64,000 nt of DNA. Origin: Mycobacterium bourgelatii (GTDB lineage Bacteria; Actinomycetota; Actinomycetes; Mycobacteriales; Mycobacteriaceae). Below the pieces are notes generated by a model. The model ran no database searches. It was not told the origin of the DNA and saw only the letters and a program-made list of their open reading frames with translations. Where the stretch lies: NCBI RefSeq assembly GCF_010723575.1, contig NZ_BLKZ01000002.1, positions 1 through 64,000 on the forward strand, in the 5' to 3' direction. Shown here piece after piece: positions 37,669 to 47,790 of this stretch (the stretch's first letter is position 1; every line of letters starts with the position of its first letter). A program made the translations under genes and the position numbers.

Positions 37669-37672
<4 letters not shown>
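36914..37672 (+). CDS. echA20: EchA20, ring-opening hydrolase of the crotonase family
   Basis: 252 residues, enoyl-CoA hydratase/isomerase fold (Rv3550 family). In the HIP pathway EchA20 hydrolytically opens ring D of the HIEC-CoA intermediate. Seen: GRGFNAGVDIKEMQR oxyanion loop about 55-70, VNGFCVGGGIGLVGNSDVIVAS about 98-120, and FGLPEVERGALGAATHLSRL. First gene of echA20-ipdA-ipdB-ipdC, all joined by 4-bp overlaps. Confidence 0.92.
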
Positions 37673-38549
<877 letters not shown>

Positions 38550-38553
<4 letters not shown>

Positions 38554-39293
38554 GCACCCGAGCAGAAATATGCGCGGTCGCCTGTGCCGAATTGTTCCGG
38601 GATGCGGGCGAAATCATGATCAGCCCGATGACGAACATGGCCTCCGTGGGAGCACGTTTGGCGCGTCTCACGTTCTCTCCCGACATCCTGCTGACCGACG
38701 GCGAGGCGCAACTGCTGGCCGACACCCCAGCGCTGGGCAAGCCGGGAGCCGTCGAGGGCTGGATGCCGTTCGGTCGGGTGTTCGAAACGTTGGCCTGGGG
38801 CTGGCGCCACGTTGTGATGGGCGCGAATCAGGTTGACCGATACGGCAATCAGAACATTTCGGCATTTGGCCCGCTGCAGAAGCCAACCCGGCAGATGTTC
38901 GGCGTGCGGGGTTCGCCGGGCAACACCATCAACCACGCGACCAGCTACTGGGTGGGTAACCACTCCAAGCGGGTCTTCACCGACTCCGTCGACATTGTCT
39001 CCGGTATCGGTTACGACAAGGTGGACAAGGACAATCCGGCATTCCGGTTCGTCAACGTCTACCGGGTGGTGTCGAACCTAGGTGTGTTCGACTTCGGCGG
39101 CCCGGACCGCACCATGCGCGCCCTGTCCTTGCACCCCGGGGTGACCCCCGACGAGGTGCGTGAAGCCACGTCGTTTGAGGTGCACGGACTCGACGAGGCC
39201 GAGGAATCACGGCAGCCCACCGAGGAAGAACTTCGTTTGATTCGCGAGGTGATCGACCCGAAGGCGCTGCGCGACAGAGAGATACGGTCGTGA
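38550..39293 (+). CDS. ipdB: IpdB, CoA-transferase-like hydrolase beta subunit
   Basis: 247 residues from GTG 38550 (Rv3552). Beta subunit of IpdAB. Seen: AGEIMISPMTNMASVGARLARLTFSPD, VVMGANQVDRYGNQNIS (conserved subunit-interface and active-site region), GSPGNTINHATSYWV and LHPGVTPDEV. Coupled by 4-bp overlaps on both sides (ipdA, ipdC). Confidence 0.93.
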
Positions 39294-40357
39294 GACTGCG
39301 CACACCGCTGACCGAACTCGTCGGGATCGAACACCCCGTGGTGCAGACGGGGATGGGTTGGGTGGCCGGCGCGCGACTGGTGTCGGCGACAGCCAATGCG
39401 GGCGGACTCGGCATCTTGGCCTCGGCGACCATGACGCTGGACGAATTGGCAACGGCGATCAAGAAAGTCAAGGCGAACACCGACAAACCGTTTGGGGTCA
39501 ACATCCGAGCGGACGCCGCAGACGCCGGCGATCGCGTCGAGCTCATGATCCGCGAGGGCGTCAAGGTGGCATCCTTTGCCCTAGCACCCAAGCAGGAGCT
39601 GATCGCCCGGCTCAAAGAAGCTGGCGCCGTGGTGGTTCCGTCCATCGGTGCGGCCAAGCATGCGCGCAAGGTCGCGAGCTGGGGCGCCGACGCGATGATC
39701 GTGCAGGGCGGCGAAGGCGGCGGCCACACCGGACCCGTCGCGACTACCCTGCTGCTGCCGTCGGTACTCGACGCGGTCAAGGGCACCGGCATCCCGGTGA
39801 TCGCCGCCGGCGGATTCTTCGACGGGCGCGGACTGGCCGCGGCGTTGTCCTACGGCGCGGCGGGCGTTGCCATGGGCACCCGGTTCCTGCTCACCTCGGA
39901 CTCCACCGTGCCCGAAGCGGTCAAGCGGCGTTACCTGGAGTCGGCACTGGACGGCACGGTCGTCACCACCCGCGTCGACGGCATGCCGCACCGCGTGCTG
40001 CGCACGGGACTGGTGGAGAAGCTGGAGAGTGGCTCGCGGGCCCGGGGCTTTACTGCTGCGGTGCGCAATGCCGCCAAGTTCAAGCAGATGTCGGGGATGA
40101 CTTGGCGGTCGATGATTCAAGACGGCTTGGCCATGCGCCACGGCAAGGAGTTGACCTGGTCGCAGGTGGTGATGGCGGCGAACACCCCGATGTTGCTCAA
40201 GGCCGGGTTGGTCGAGGGCAACACCGACGCCGGGGTGTTGGCCTCGGGCCAGGTCGCCGGGATTCTCGACGACCTGCCGTCCTGCGCCGAATTGATCGAG
40301 TCGATCGTGCGGGACGCGATCGAGCATTTGCAGCAGGCGTCCGCGCTCATCGAATAG
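39290..40357 (+). CDS. ipdC: IpdC, flavin-dependent reductase of the nitronate monooxygenase family
   Basis: 355 residues from GTG 39290 (Rv3553). FMN TIM barrel: IEHPVVQTGMGWVAGARLVSATANAGGLGILA at the N-terminus, GEGGGHTGPVAT about 140-150, IAAGGFFDGRGLAAALSYGAAGVAMGTRFL about 165-195. In the HIP pathway IpdC acts on a ring C/D CoA-ester with IpdF. Last gene of the KstR2-controlled echA20 operon. Confidence 0.92.
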   Translation: MRLRTPLTELVGIEHPVVQTGMGWVAGARLVSATANAGGLGILASATMTLDELATAIKKVKANTDKPFGVNIRADAADAGDRVELMIREGVKVASFALAPKQELIARLKEAGAVVVPSIGAAKHARKVASWGADAMIVQGGEGGGHTGPVATTLLLPSVLDAVKGTGIPVIAAGGFFDGRGLAAALSYGAAGVAMGTRFLLTSDSTVPEAVKRRYLESALDGTVVTTRVDGMPHRVLRTGLVEKLESGSRARGFTAAVRNAAKFKQMSGMTWRSMIQDGLAMRHGKELTWSQVVMAANTPMLLKAGLVEGNTDAGVLASGQVAGILDDLPSCAELIESIVRDAIEHLQQASALIE

Positions 40358-40481
40358 GCTCGGCAAATCTACGCGAACGTCACCGACGCCCCAGGTAGAC
40401 CGCAAAAACGCCAGTAACCAGCGGAAAGTCCAAAAACTTTACACTCTGAGGTCGTCGGGTACGTGGGCTAGGCTACGCGCT

Positions 40482-42500
40482 ATGACGACCGTCGAGAAGC
40501 ACCACGCGGCGCCTGAGTCGGCCGCGCCCCATGCTCTGCCGGACCCCGGCGAGTCGGTTCCCAGGCTCGCTCTGCCCACCGTCGGGATCTACTTCGCCGC
40601 GCTGACGGCGTTCGTCGTATCCACGATCGGCTACATCAACGGCTGGTCGCCCGCGTGGGTCACCATCCCCGTCAACGCGGCAGTCACGTTCGTCATGTTC
40701 ACCGTCGTGCACGACGCTTCGCACTACTCGATCAGCTCGACGCGCTGGGTCAATGGATTGTTCGGCCGGCTGGCGTGGCTGCTCGTCGGGCCGGTGGTCG
40801 CCTTCCCGTCGTTCGGGTACATCCACATCCAGCATCACCGCCACTCCAACGACGACGAACAGGACCCCGACACCTTCGCGTCGCACGGCAAGTGGTGGCA
40901 GCTGCCGTTTCGCTGGCCGGCGGTGGAGTACTTCTACCTGCGGTACTACCTGCCGCGTGCCCGCAGTCGCCCAGTCGCCGAGGTCGCCGAGACGTTGGTG
41001 ATGTTGACCCTGAGCTTGACCGGGCTCATCGTCGCGATCGTCACCGGCCACTTCTGGACGCTGGCGGTCGTGTTCCTGATTCCGCAACGCATCGGCGTCA
41101 CCATCCTGGCGTGGTGGTTCGACTGGCTGCCCCACCACGGGTTGGAGGACACTCAGCGTTCCAACCGCTACCGGGCGACCCGTAACCGCGTCGGCGCGGA
41201 GTGGCTGTTCACCCCGGTGCTGCTGTCGCAGAACTATCACCTGGTGCACCATCTGCACCCGTCGGTGCCGTTCTACCGGTATCTGCGGACGTGGCGGCGC
41301 AACGAGGAGGCCTACCTCGAGCGCAATGCCGCCATCGGCACGGTCTTTGGGCAGCAACTGAATCCGGACGAATACCGCGAGTGGAAGGAACTGAACGGCC
41401 GGCTCGCGAAACTGCTGCCGGTGCGGATGCCTACCCGCTCGAGCTCGACGCACGCGGTGCTGCACCGCATCCCGGTCGCGTCGGTCGATCCCATCACCGC
41501 CGACAGCACGCTCGTCACGTTCGCCGTGCCCGAGGAGCTACAGGACGCGTTCCGCTTCGAGCCGGGACAGCACGTCACCGTGCGCACCGACCTAGGCGGC
41601 CAGAACGTTCGGCGCAACTATTCGATCTGCGCTCCTGCCACCCGTGCCCAGCTGAGGATTGCCGTCAAGCACATTCCGGGCGGGGCGTTTTCGACGTTCG
41701 TGGCCAACGACCTCAAGGCCGGCGACGTACTGGAGCTGATGACGCCGACGGGGCGATTCGGCACCCCGCTGAATCCGCTGAACCGCAAGCACTACGTCGG
41801 TCTGGTCGCCGGCAGCGGGATCACGCCGGTGCTGTCCATCATCGCGACGACGCTCGAGGTCGAGACCGAAAGCCGGTTCACCCTGATCTACGGCAACCGG
41901 ACTTGGGAGTCGACGATGTTCCGCGCCGAGCTCGACCGGCTGGAGTCTCGTTATGCGGACCGACTCGAGATCTTGCATGTGCTGTCCAACGAGTCGTTGC
42001 ACATTCCGGAGCTGCGTGGGCGCATCGACCGGGACAAGCTCAGCACCTGGCTGGCGGATCGCTTGCGCCCGGCCGATGTTGACGAGTGGTTCCTCTGCGG
42101 TCCGCTCGAGATGATTTCGAATCTGCGGGATGTGTTGGTCGAGCATGACGTGGCCCCCGAGCACATTCACGTCGAGCTCTTCTTCGGGTACGCGGATGCG
42201 CCGACTACCCAGCAGTCGTACGACACGGCGACCGTCACCTTCACGCTGTCCGGGAAACAGGAGACCTTCGATCTAACCCCCGGGGACTCCATTCTGGAAG
42301 GCGCGCTGCAACGCCGCAGCGATGCGCCTTATGCGTGCATGGGCGGCGCGTGCGGCACCTGCCGCGCCAAACTCGTCGAGGGCAAAGTGGAGATGGACCA
42401 CAACTTTGCGTTGGGCCGGTCCGAGCTGGACGCGGGTTACATCCTGACCTGCCAGTCGCATCCGACGACACCGTTCGTCTCCGTCGACTACGACGCTTAG
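40482..42500 (+). CDS. fdxB: FdxB, fatty-acid desaturase-ferredoxin reductase-ferredoxin fusion
   Basis: 672 residues (Rv3554 family). Three parts: membrane desaturase/hydroxylase (1-300) with helices about 33-75 and 170-205 and His boxes HDASH (77-81), HIQHHRH (115-121) and HLVHHLH (253-259); FAD/NAD(P)H reductase (about 320-570) with RRNYSIC and VAGSGITPVLS; C-terminal plant-type 2Fe-2S ferredoxin with Cys 619, 624, 627 and 657. A self-contained electron chain to a di-iron centre. Substrate unknown. It starts 124 bp after ipdC and may have its own promoter; no KstR/KstR2 site seen in that gap. Confidence 0.93.
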   Translation: MTTVEKHHAAPESAAPHALPDPGESVPRLALPTVGIYFAALTAFVVSTIGYINGWSPAWVTIPVNAAVTFVMFTVVHDASHYSISSTRWVNGLFGRLAWLLVGPVVAFPSFGYIHIQHHRHSNDDEQDPDTFASHGKWWQLPFRWPAVEYFYLRYYLPRARSRPVAEVAETLVMLTLSLTGLIVAIVTGHFWTLAVVFLIPQRIGVTILAWWFDWLPHHGLEDTQRSNRYRATRNRVGAEWLFTPVLLSQNYHLVHHLHPSVPFYRYLRTWRRNEEAYLERNAAIGTVFGQQLNPDEYREWKELNGRLAKLLPVRMPTRSSSTHAVLHRIPVASVDPITADSTLVTFAVPEELQDAFRFEPGQHVTVRTDLGGQNVRRNYSICAPATRAQLRIAVKHIPGGAFSTFVANDLKAGDVLELMTPTGRFGTPLNPLNRKHYVGLVAGSGITPVLSIIATTLEVETESRFTLIYGNRTWESTMFRAELDRLESRYADRLEILHVLSNESLHIPELRGRIDRDKLSTWLADRLRPADVDEWFLCGPLEMISNLRDVLVEHDVAPEHIHVELFFGYADAPTTQQSYDTATVTFTLSGKQETFDLTPGDSILEGALQRRSDAPYACMGGACGTCRAKLVEGKVEMDHNFALGRSELDAGYILTCQSHPTTPFVSVDYDA

Positions 42501-42612
42501 CGTCCGGCCACCGCCGCCGCCACTCATCACTGGGCTACCACGCCCCGGCCCGATACGCTGCCACCTGTACCCACCGACGAACGACTCACCCTCCACCCGG
42601 GGAGGACATCTC

Positions 42613-43542
42613 GTGAAGGCAGTGCGCAATGCCCCGCCCACGATTGAGGTCGTCGATGTCGATGAACCGGACGGCGTCGGAGAGCTTGTCCGTGTTGTGG
42701 CGACGGGGATTTGCGCGTCGGACCTGAAATACTTGCAGTTCGGCAGCACTCAGATCGCGGGCCACGAGTTCGCCGGGTTGCTCGACGACGGCACGGCCGT
42801 CGCCGTCGAAGGTTTCTTCGGCTGCGGCCGATGCGAACAGTGCGAACAGGGCCTCTTCAACATGTGCATCGAAGGACCGACAGCACCTGGGATGCTGAGC
42901 CCTGGCGGAATGAGCGAATGGTTCCGGGCACCGCGCAACATGCTCGTACCGTTGCCGTCTGGGCTGGACCCCGCCGACGGCTGCCTTGTCGAACCGGCAA
43001 GCGTGGCCTGGCACAGTTGCCACCAAGCTGGGATCGGACCACACTGTCGGGTAGCTGTGGTCGGAGCGGGCGCCATCGGAATCCTCACCGCCGCGGCAGC
43101 CCAACAGATGGGCGCGGCTGAGGTCGACCTAGAAGCGCGCCACCCCCATCAGCACGACGCTCGCGAACTCATTGGCGCCGGCCTGCCGACGAGCGGATAC
43201 GACGTGGTCATTGAAACCGCAGGCAGTGAAAGCGGTCTCAGCCGTGCCGTCGAACTGGCGAGAGTGGGTGGCACGGTCGTGCACCTGGGGTTTTATCCCC
43301 CCGGTACGGTGTGGCCGATGGACGCGGCGTTCAGCAAAGAAGTCGCGATACGTCCTTCGCTTGGCTACTGCAGTCACTATCGGCGCCGGGACTTCGCCGA
43401 GGCCGCGGCCCTCTTGGCCTCACGTCCGGAGTTGACCAGCACCCTGATCACACACCGGTTCCCCATCGAGGACGCCGTGGAGGCTTTCCGGGTAGCCCAG
43501 GACAAGTCCAAGGGAGTATTCCGCGTAGTCGTCGAGCCCTAG
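42613..43542 (+). CDS. Zinc-dependent alcohol dehydrogenase-like protein
   Basis: 309 residues from GTG 42613, with GGGGAGG about 8 nt upstream. MDR-superfamily pattern: catalytic-zinc region TGICASDLKYL and GHEFAG, structural-zinc cysteines CGRCEQCEQGLFNMC (about 74-88), and the Rossmann motif VVGAGAIGIL about 147-156. It is ~35 residues shorter than usual medium-chain dehydrogenases because loops between the domains are compact. I do not recall it in the H37Rv locus. Same strand as fdxB but 112 bp downstream; substrate unknown. Confidence 0.8.
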   Translation: MKAVRNAPPTIEVVDVDEPDGVGELVRVVATGICASDLKYLQFGSTQIAGHEFAGLLDDGTAVAVEGFFGCGRCEQCEQGLFNMCIEGPTAPGMLSPGGMSEWFRAPRNMLVPLPSGLDPADGCLVEPASVAWHSCHQAGIGPHCRVAVVGAGAIGILTAAAAQQMGAAEVDLEARHPHQHDARELIGAGLPTSGYDVVIETAGSESGLSRAVELARVGGTVVHLGFYPPGTVWPMDAAFSKEVAIRPSLGYCSHYRRRDFAEAAALLASRPELTSTLITHRFPIEDAVEAFRVAQDKSKGVFRVVVEP

Positions 43543-43610
43543 CACCAAACGCAAGAGATTCACACCCGGCGTCCACACGTCCAGACGGCCAGACGCCCAA
43601 GCGCTAGCCC

Positions 43611-44831
43611 TCAGGCGACTCCATCCACGTGCGTCGCGGCCTCACCGACGGTGGCTCCGCTGTCGCCAATCATGGTTTGCATCAACGCTTTATGCTCACG
43701 CTCGCCGCGCACCGCCGCGCGGCTGCGCCCGCCCGGCAAACTCAGGGCGACGAGGCTGCGGGTGACGTTGAACGGGAACCGCAAGAGCGGATAAACGGGT
43801 GGAATGTAGGTCGGCAAGCCGAGCGTGGCCATGCCACCACGTCCGAGAAAGCCACTCGTAACAGACAAGTGCTGGGCCCAAGCGAGGCGACGGCGCAGGC
43901 TAGGCAGACATTCGTAGTTCCAGCTCAGCGGGTCCGCAGCCATCGGCACCGCCAGTTGTTTGGTGGTTTCGTCGGGTGTCGAGATCGCGCTCAGCGTGTG
44001 ATACAGGATGCGGACACCGTCTCGAAAGCTCTGCGGTAACCACTCCTCGTGGACACCCATCAGCCAGCCGGCATACCGGGTCACATGCGCGATTGCGTCG
44101 AATTCCCTTGGCGTAAGCAGTATTCCCATGCCGATGCCGCCAACCGGTGGGGCAATGAGTGCGCCGACGAGCGTGGCCGCCATGTCCGTCTGGTTGATCG
44201 GCAGGCCCCACAGGTCGGCACGCCAGTCTGGCATTGTCGCCACGTGCCGTCGGACCAACGCGTGAATAAAGCGGACGCGGAGCGTGGACCGGTAGCCCAC
44301 TCCGAGCGGGGCCAGGCCGTCTTTGGAGATGACGTCCATCGCCCACTGCATCGTCTCGGCGAACCGTTTGTTCGACCCCTTCTCCAGCGCTCCCGTTCGA
44401 AGCAGCGTCTGGTTGAACGCCGCGAATTGGTACCCGCCAAGAAGTGACACGTCGCGCGCGACGTACATGCCGTCGGCGCCGCCACTGCGCAGCGCCTTTT
44501 GGCCCCGGCGCACGAGATCCCAGTCGACCCAGTCTGGAACCGTCTCAACCTCGACGAAGAAATCGCGCAATGGTTCCGGAGCGTCGGGGACGTTGGCGAT
44601 GCCGTCAAGCAAGGCGCGCTCGAACAACGGCCGGGTTTGCTCCATTCCGGCGGCCGACATCCACTCGACCAGACGGTCCATCGGCTCGTCGCCCACGGTC
44701 AAGCGCTCGCCGAGCCGCCGCATCTCCTCGGCATTGGGTCCACGCAAGCCGAGCACCAGCGCAAGCAGTCTGATGGCGGGAGGAACCGGGCGCGGTCCAT
44801 CAGGATGGCGCGCCGGAACCGCCTGGTTCAT
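43611..44831 (-). CDS. MpaB/Lcp-like oxygenase family protein (DUF2236)
   Basis: 406 residues from ATG 44831, which has GAGAGGAG a few nt upstream (a longer frame to 44879 is rejected). The middle has RVRFIHALVRRHV (Arg-x3-His typical of the latex-clearing protein/MpaB haem fold), GLPINQTDMAATLVG and TRYAGWLMGVHEEWLPQS, which recur in this family of haem-b oxygenases. No signal peptide. Divergent from the TetR gene at 44918, suggesting local control. Substrate unknown; a role with sterol or fatty compounds is only suggested by location. Confidence 0.75.
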   Translation of the reverse strand: MNQAVPARHPDGPRPVPPAIRLLALVLGLRGPNAEEMRRLGERLTVGDEPMDRLVEWMSAAGMEQTRPLFERALLDGIANVPDAPEPLRDFFVEVETVPDWVDWDLVRRGQKALRSGGADGMYVARDVSLLGGYQFAAFNQTLLRTGALEKGSNKRFAETMQWAMDVISKDGLAPLGVGYRSTLRVRFIHALVRRHVATMPDWRADLWGLPINQTDMAATLVGALIAPPVGGIGMGILLTPREFDAIAHVTRYAGWLMGVHEEWLPQSFRDGVRILYHTLSAISTPDETTKQLAVPMAADPLSWNYECLPSLRRRLAWAQHLSVTSGFLGRGGMATLGLPTYIPPVYPLLRFPFNVTRSLVALSLPGGRSRAAVRGEREHKALMQTMIGDSGATVGEAATHVDGVA

Positions 44832-44917
44832 CCACGCTCCTCTCGCGGAAAATTCTCGAAAATAAATTTTGGATAACAACTGTGGTCAGAAACTAGCTTC
44901 GGGTACCCTGACTGTCA

Positions 44918-45574
44918 ATGAAGCGAGCGGAGGTGGTACGCGGTTACGGCGGCGTGAGCGCAGCCGACCGCATCGCCGAACGCCGCCGTAAGCTGCTCGC
45001 CGCAGGTCGGCGCATCTGGGGTGAGTCAGGAATCTCCGACGTCACGATCCGCGGCGTGTGCTCAGTAGCTGGTCTGACCCCCCGCTACTTCTACGAGCAA
45101 TTCCCGAACCGCGAAGCGCTGCTGTTCGCCGTTTCCGACGACGTTCGCGACGAGTTGCTGCAGGCACTGGTCCTCGCCGGCATCGGCGACCCGGGCACCC
45201 TGAAGGACAAGCTACGTTCGGCGCTCCAAGCGTTCCTGGAGATCCTCGCCGCCGACCCCCACATCCACCGCATCGCCACCCAGGACGTGAGCAGCGTCGC
45301 CGGCCTCGCCGAACACCGCACGCGCATTCTCGACATGATCGCCGATGCAGTCGTCCAGTACACCCCGGACGTCCTAGGCCCCGACACACCGAATAGTCCA
45401 GAGTGGAAACGCGTCGCACAGTTCATCGTGGGCGGGGCAAACCAGCTCATCGAAAACTGGCTCGATGATCCCCAGGAACCCCCTGCCGAACTTGCCGCCG
45501 CGATCGCCGACCTGTGCGTCGCGGCGGTTAGTGGTATTACGCACTCATACAAGAAGTCGGGCTCCTTATCCTGA
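44918..45574 (+). CDS. TetR-family regulator
   Basis: 218 residues. N-terminal HTH at about 18-65: RRKLLAAGRRIWGESGISDVTIRGVCSVAGLTPRYFYEQFPNREALLFAV, the standard TetR DNA-binding helices. The C-terminal ligand domain is not assignable. Divergent from the MpaB-like gene across 86 bp that holds a loose inverted GGTCAG...CTGAC(T) pair (about 44882-44912); likely auto- and neighbour-regulation. It is distinct from KstR2 at 47001-47603. Its 3' end overlaps the convergent MbtH gene by 9 bp. Confidence 0.85.
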   Translation: MKRAEVVRGYGGVSAADRIAERRRKLLAAGRRIWGESGISDVTIRGVCSVAGLTPRYFYEQFPNREALLFAVSDDVRDELLQALVLAGIGDPGTLKDKLRSALQAFLEILAADPHIHRIATQDVSSVAGLAEHRTRILDMIADAVVQYTPDVLGPDTPNSPEWKRVAQFIVGGANQLIENWLDDPQEPPAELAAAIADLCVAAVSGITHSYKKSGSLS

Positions 45575-45787
45575 CCCTTCGGCGAGCCGGTCACGCAGGC
45601 TCTTCGGACGGATGTCCGGCCAATTCTCTTCGACGTAGTCCAGACATGCCTGTCGAGAGTCTTCGCCGAACACGACCCGCCAACCCTCCGGGATCGCGGC
45701 AAAGGTCGGCCACAGGCTGTGCTGCTCCTCGTCGTTGACCAGAACTACGAACCGGCCGTTCTCGTCGTCAAACGGATTGGTGCTCAT
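45566..45787 (-). CDS. Orphan MbtH-like protein
   Basis: 73 residues from ATG 45787 (MSTNPFDDENGRF). All MbtH landmarks are present: NPFDDENG, NDEEQHSLWP, IPEGWRVVFG and NWPDIRP. MbtH proteins bind and stabilise NRPS adenylation domains, but no NRPS gene is in the window. It lies 50 bp downstream of fadA6 on the same strand, so it may be the third gene of a kstR2-fadA6-mbtH transcript. A 6-codon longer start is possible (45805). Confidence 0.88.
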   Translation of the reverse strand: MSTNPFDDENGRFVVLVNDEEQHSLWPTFAAIPEGWRVVFGEDSRQACLDYVEENWPDIRPKSLRDRLAEGSG

Positions 45788-45837
45788 AGACCTGCAGCTT
45801 TCCACACACCGTGGCCAGCGACGGACCTTCGCCGAAT

Positions 45838-46998
45838 TCAGAGCCGCTCGATGATGGTGACGTTAGCCGTACCGCCACCCTCACACATGGTCTGAAGTCC
45901 GTAACGACCACCGATTCGTTCCAATTCGTTCAGCATGGTGGTGAACAGCTTGGCACCGGTAGCGCCCAACGGATGCCCGAGTGCGATCGCGCCGCCGTTT
46001 GGATTGACCTTCGCCGGGTCCGCCTTGATCTCCTTGAGCCAGGCCAGCACTACCGGCGCGAACGCCTCGTTGATCTCGACGGTGTCGATGTCGTCGATGG
46101 AGAGGCCGGTCTTTTCCAACGCGTAGCGGGTGGCCGGAATGGGGCCGGTCAACATGAACACTGGGTCCGCAGCCCGGGCGCTGATGTGATGAATGCGCGC
46201 GCGCGGCGTCAGTCCATGATCTTTGACCGCCTGTTCGGACGCGAGCAGGACAGCGCTGGCACCGTCGGAAATCTGACTGGCCATCGCCGCCGTCAGCCGG
46301 CCGCCATCGACCAATGTCTTGAGGCCGGCCATCTTCTCCAGCGACGTCTCTCGCGGACCCTCATCCACCCGGAACGGGCCGGATTCGGTTTCCACAGTGA
46401 TGATTTCGTTGTCGAAGTGGCCACCGCGAATCGCCGCGAACGCGCGCTCATGGCTGGTCAGCGCGTACTGTTCCATCTCTTCCCGAGACAGGTTCCACTT
46501 CTCGGCGATGAGCTCCGAGCCACGGAACTGAGAGATCTCCTGATCCCCGTAGCGGTGCAGCCATTGCTTGGACTCGGCTGTCGGCGTGGTGAATCCGAAC
46601 TGCTCGCCGACGATCATCGCCGACGAGATCGGGATCTGGCTCATGTTCTGCATTCCGCCGGCCACGATGAGGTCGGCCGTGCCGGCCATGATCGCTTGGG
46701 CCCCAAAGGAAATGGCCTGCTGGCTGGACCCGCACTGTCGGTCGACGGTGACTCCGGGCACCTCTTCGGGGTAGCCCGCGGCCAGCCATGACAACCGCGC
46801 GATGTTGCCTGCCTGGCCGCCGATCGCGTCCACGCAACCGGCGATCACATCGTCGACGGCGGCGGGGTCAACATCGACCCGGTCGAACAGTCCGCGCCAC
46901 CCCAATGCGCCTAGGTCGACGGGATGTATCCCGGCCAGGGCGCCGTTGCGCTTGCCGACCGCGGTCCGTACGGCCTCTACGACGTACGCCTCGGGCAT
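45838..46998 (-). CDS. fadA6: Thiolase FadA6
   Basis: 386 residues from ATG 46998 (MPEAYVVEAVRTAVG). Rv3556c family; completes beta-oxidation of ring C/D products. Seen: nucleophile Cys 89 in DRQCGSSQQA, IALGHPLGATGAK with catalytic His, and the C-terminal MCEGGGTANVTIIERL with the second Cys. Frame continues upstream into kstR2 but the ATG 2 bp after the kstR2 stop is the family start. Cotranscribed with kstR2. Confidence 0.94.
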   Translation of the reverse strand: MPEAYVVEAVRTAVGKRNGALAGIHPVDLGALGWRGLFDRVDVDPAAVDDVIAGCVDAIGGQAGNIARLSWLAAGYPEEVPGVTVDRQCGSSQQAISFGAQAIMAGTADLIVAGGMQNMSQIPISSAMIVGEQFGFTTPTAESKQWLHRYGDQEISQFRGSELIAEKWNLSREEMEQYALTSHERAFAAIRGGHFDNEIITVETESGPFRVDEGPRETSLEKMAGLKTLVDGGRLTAAMASQISDGASAVLLASEQAVKDHGLTPRARIHHISARAADPVFMLTGPIPATRYALEKTGLSIDDIDTVEINEAFAPVVLAWLKEIKADPAKVNPNGGAIALGHPLGATGAKLFTTMLNELERIGGRYGLQTMCEGGGTANVTIIERL

Positions 46999-47000
46999 TT

Positions 47001-47603
47001 TCAGACTCCTTCTGTCTTGATCCCGCCAAGCACGATGGCGAGATACTTCTGACCCACTTGCTCTGCGGTGAGCGGCCCGCCGGGTTGATACCAGCGCACC
47101 GACACCCATGTGGTGTCACGGATGAATCGGTAAACCAGGTCGACGTCGAGGTCGCGCCGGAAGTAGCCCTCCTCGATGCCCTGATTGAGTACGTCGACCC
47201 ACATCTTTCGCTGCTGTCTGTTGCGTTCCTCGAGATAGGAAAACCGGGGTTGCGACGACAACCGCTGGGCCTCGTCCTGGTAGATCACGACTTGCGCATG
47301 CCGGTGCTCGATCGCTTCGAAAGAGGTCATGAACAGCCCTTTGAGGCGTTCCAGCGGGTTGGGCTCGTTGTCGATAATTTGTTGGTAGCGCTCGAACAGC
47401 CAGTCCAGGAAGCCGCGTAGCAGGTCGTCCACCATCTCTTCCTTGGAAGCGAAGTGGTGGTACAGGCTGCCCGAGAGGATTCCGGCACCATCCGCGATGT
47501 CTCGCACGGTGGTCGCGCGTAGCCCACGCTCGGCAAACATCGTCGCGGCGAGCGCCAGCAGCTCGTCTCGCCGGCTATTAGCCTGACCGGTCACTCGGTC
47601 CAC
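47001..47603 (-). CDS. kstR2: KstR2, TetR repressor of the HIP (ring C/D) regulon
   Basis: 200 residues from GTG 47603 (Rv3557c). HTH at about 12-58: RDELLALAATMFAERGLRATTVRDIADGAGILSGSLYHHFASKEEM. De-repressed by HIP-CoA. Its own operator (47619) is 16 bp upstream, so it is autoregulated, and it controls the sites at 36870 and 55513. A few bp before fadA6. Confidence 0.95.
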   Translation of the reverse strand: MDRVTGQANSRRDELLALAATMFAERGLRATTVRDIADGAGILSGSLYHHFASKEEMVDDLLRGFLDWLFERYQQIIDNEPNPLERLKGLFMTSFEAIEHRHAQVVIYQDEAQRLSSQPRFSYLEERNRQQRKMWVDVLNQGIEEGYFRRDLDVDLVYRFIRDTTWVSVRWYQPGGPLTAEQVGQKYLAIVLGGIKTEGV

Positions 47604-47618
47604 CCGGACAGACTACCA

Positions 47619-47632
47619 ACCAAGCACTTGCT
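47619..47632. promoter_or_regulatory. KstR2-type operator upstream of kstR2
   Basis: ACCAAGCACTTGCT fits A-n-CAAG-nn-CTTG-n-T. It lies 16 bp upstream of the kstR2 GTG (leftward) and about 160 bp before the first PPE gene (rightward). Confidence 0.88.
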
Positions 47633-47790
47633 CGGCCAACGAGCGCCCCGGGCGTTGGTCCGACAAAATCCATCCTGACTTTTTTTCGCCAAGTTTCTTT
47701 CGCAAAACGTACATGCGGTGTCGTGTATAGCCGTATTTTTCTCTGTTACGACGTTCTAATCCGGAACGCCGGACATCGTCGGAGGTCACA

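Noticed and set aside
44882..44912. TetR operator between the MpaB-like gene and the TetR gene
   Set aside because: The inverted pair GGTCAG/CTGAC is short, with a wide spacer; kept only as a remark in the TetR entry.
42580..45574. A phage or integrative element carrying the accessory genes
   Set aside because: No integrase, tRNA, attachment repeats or change in base composition visible at the edges.
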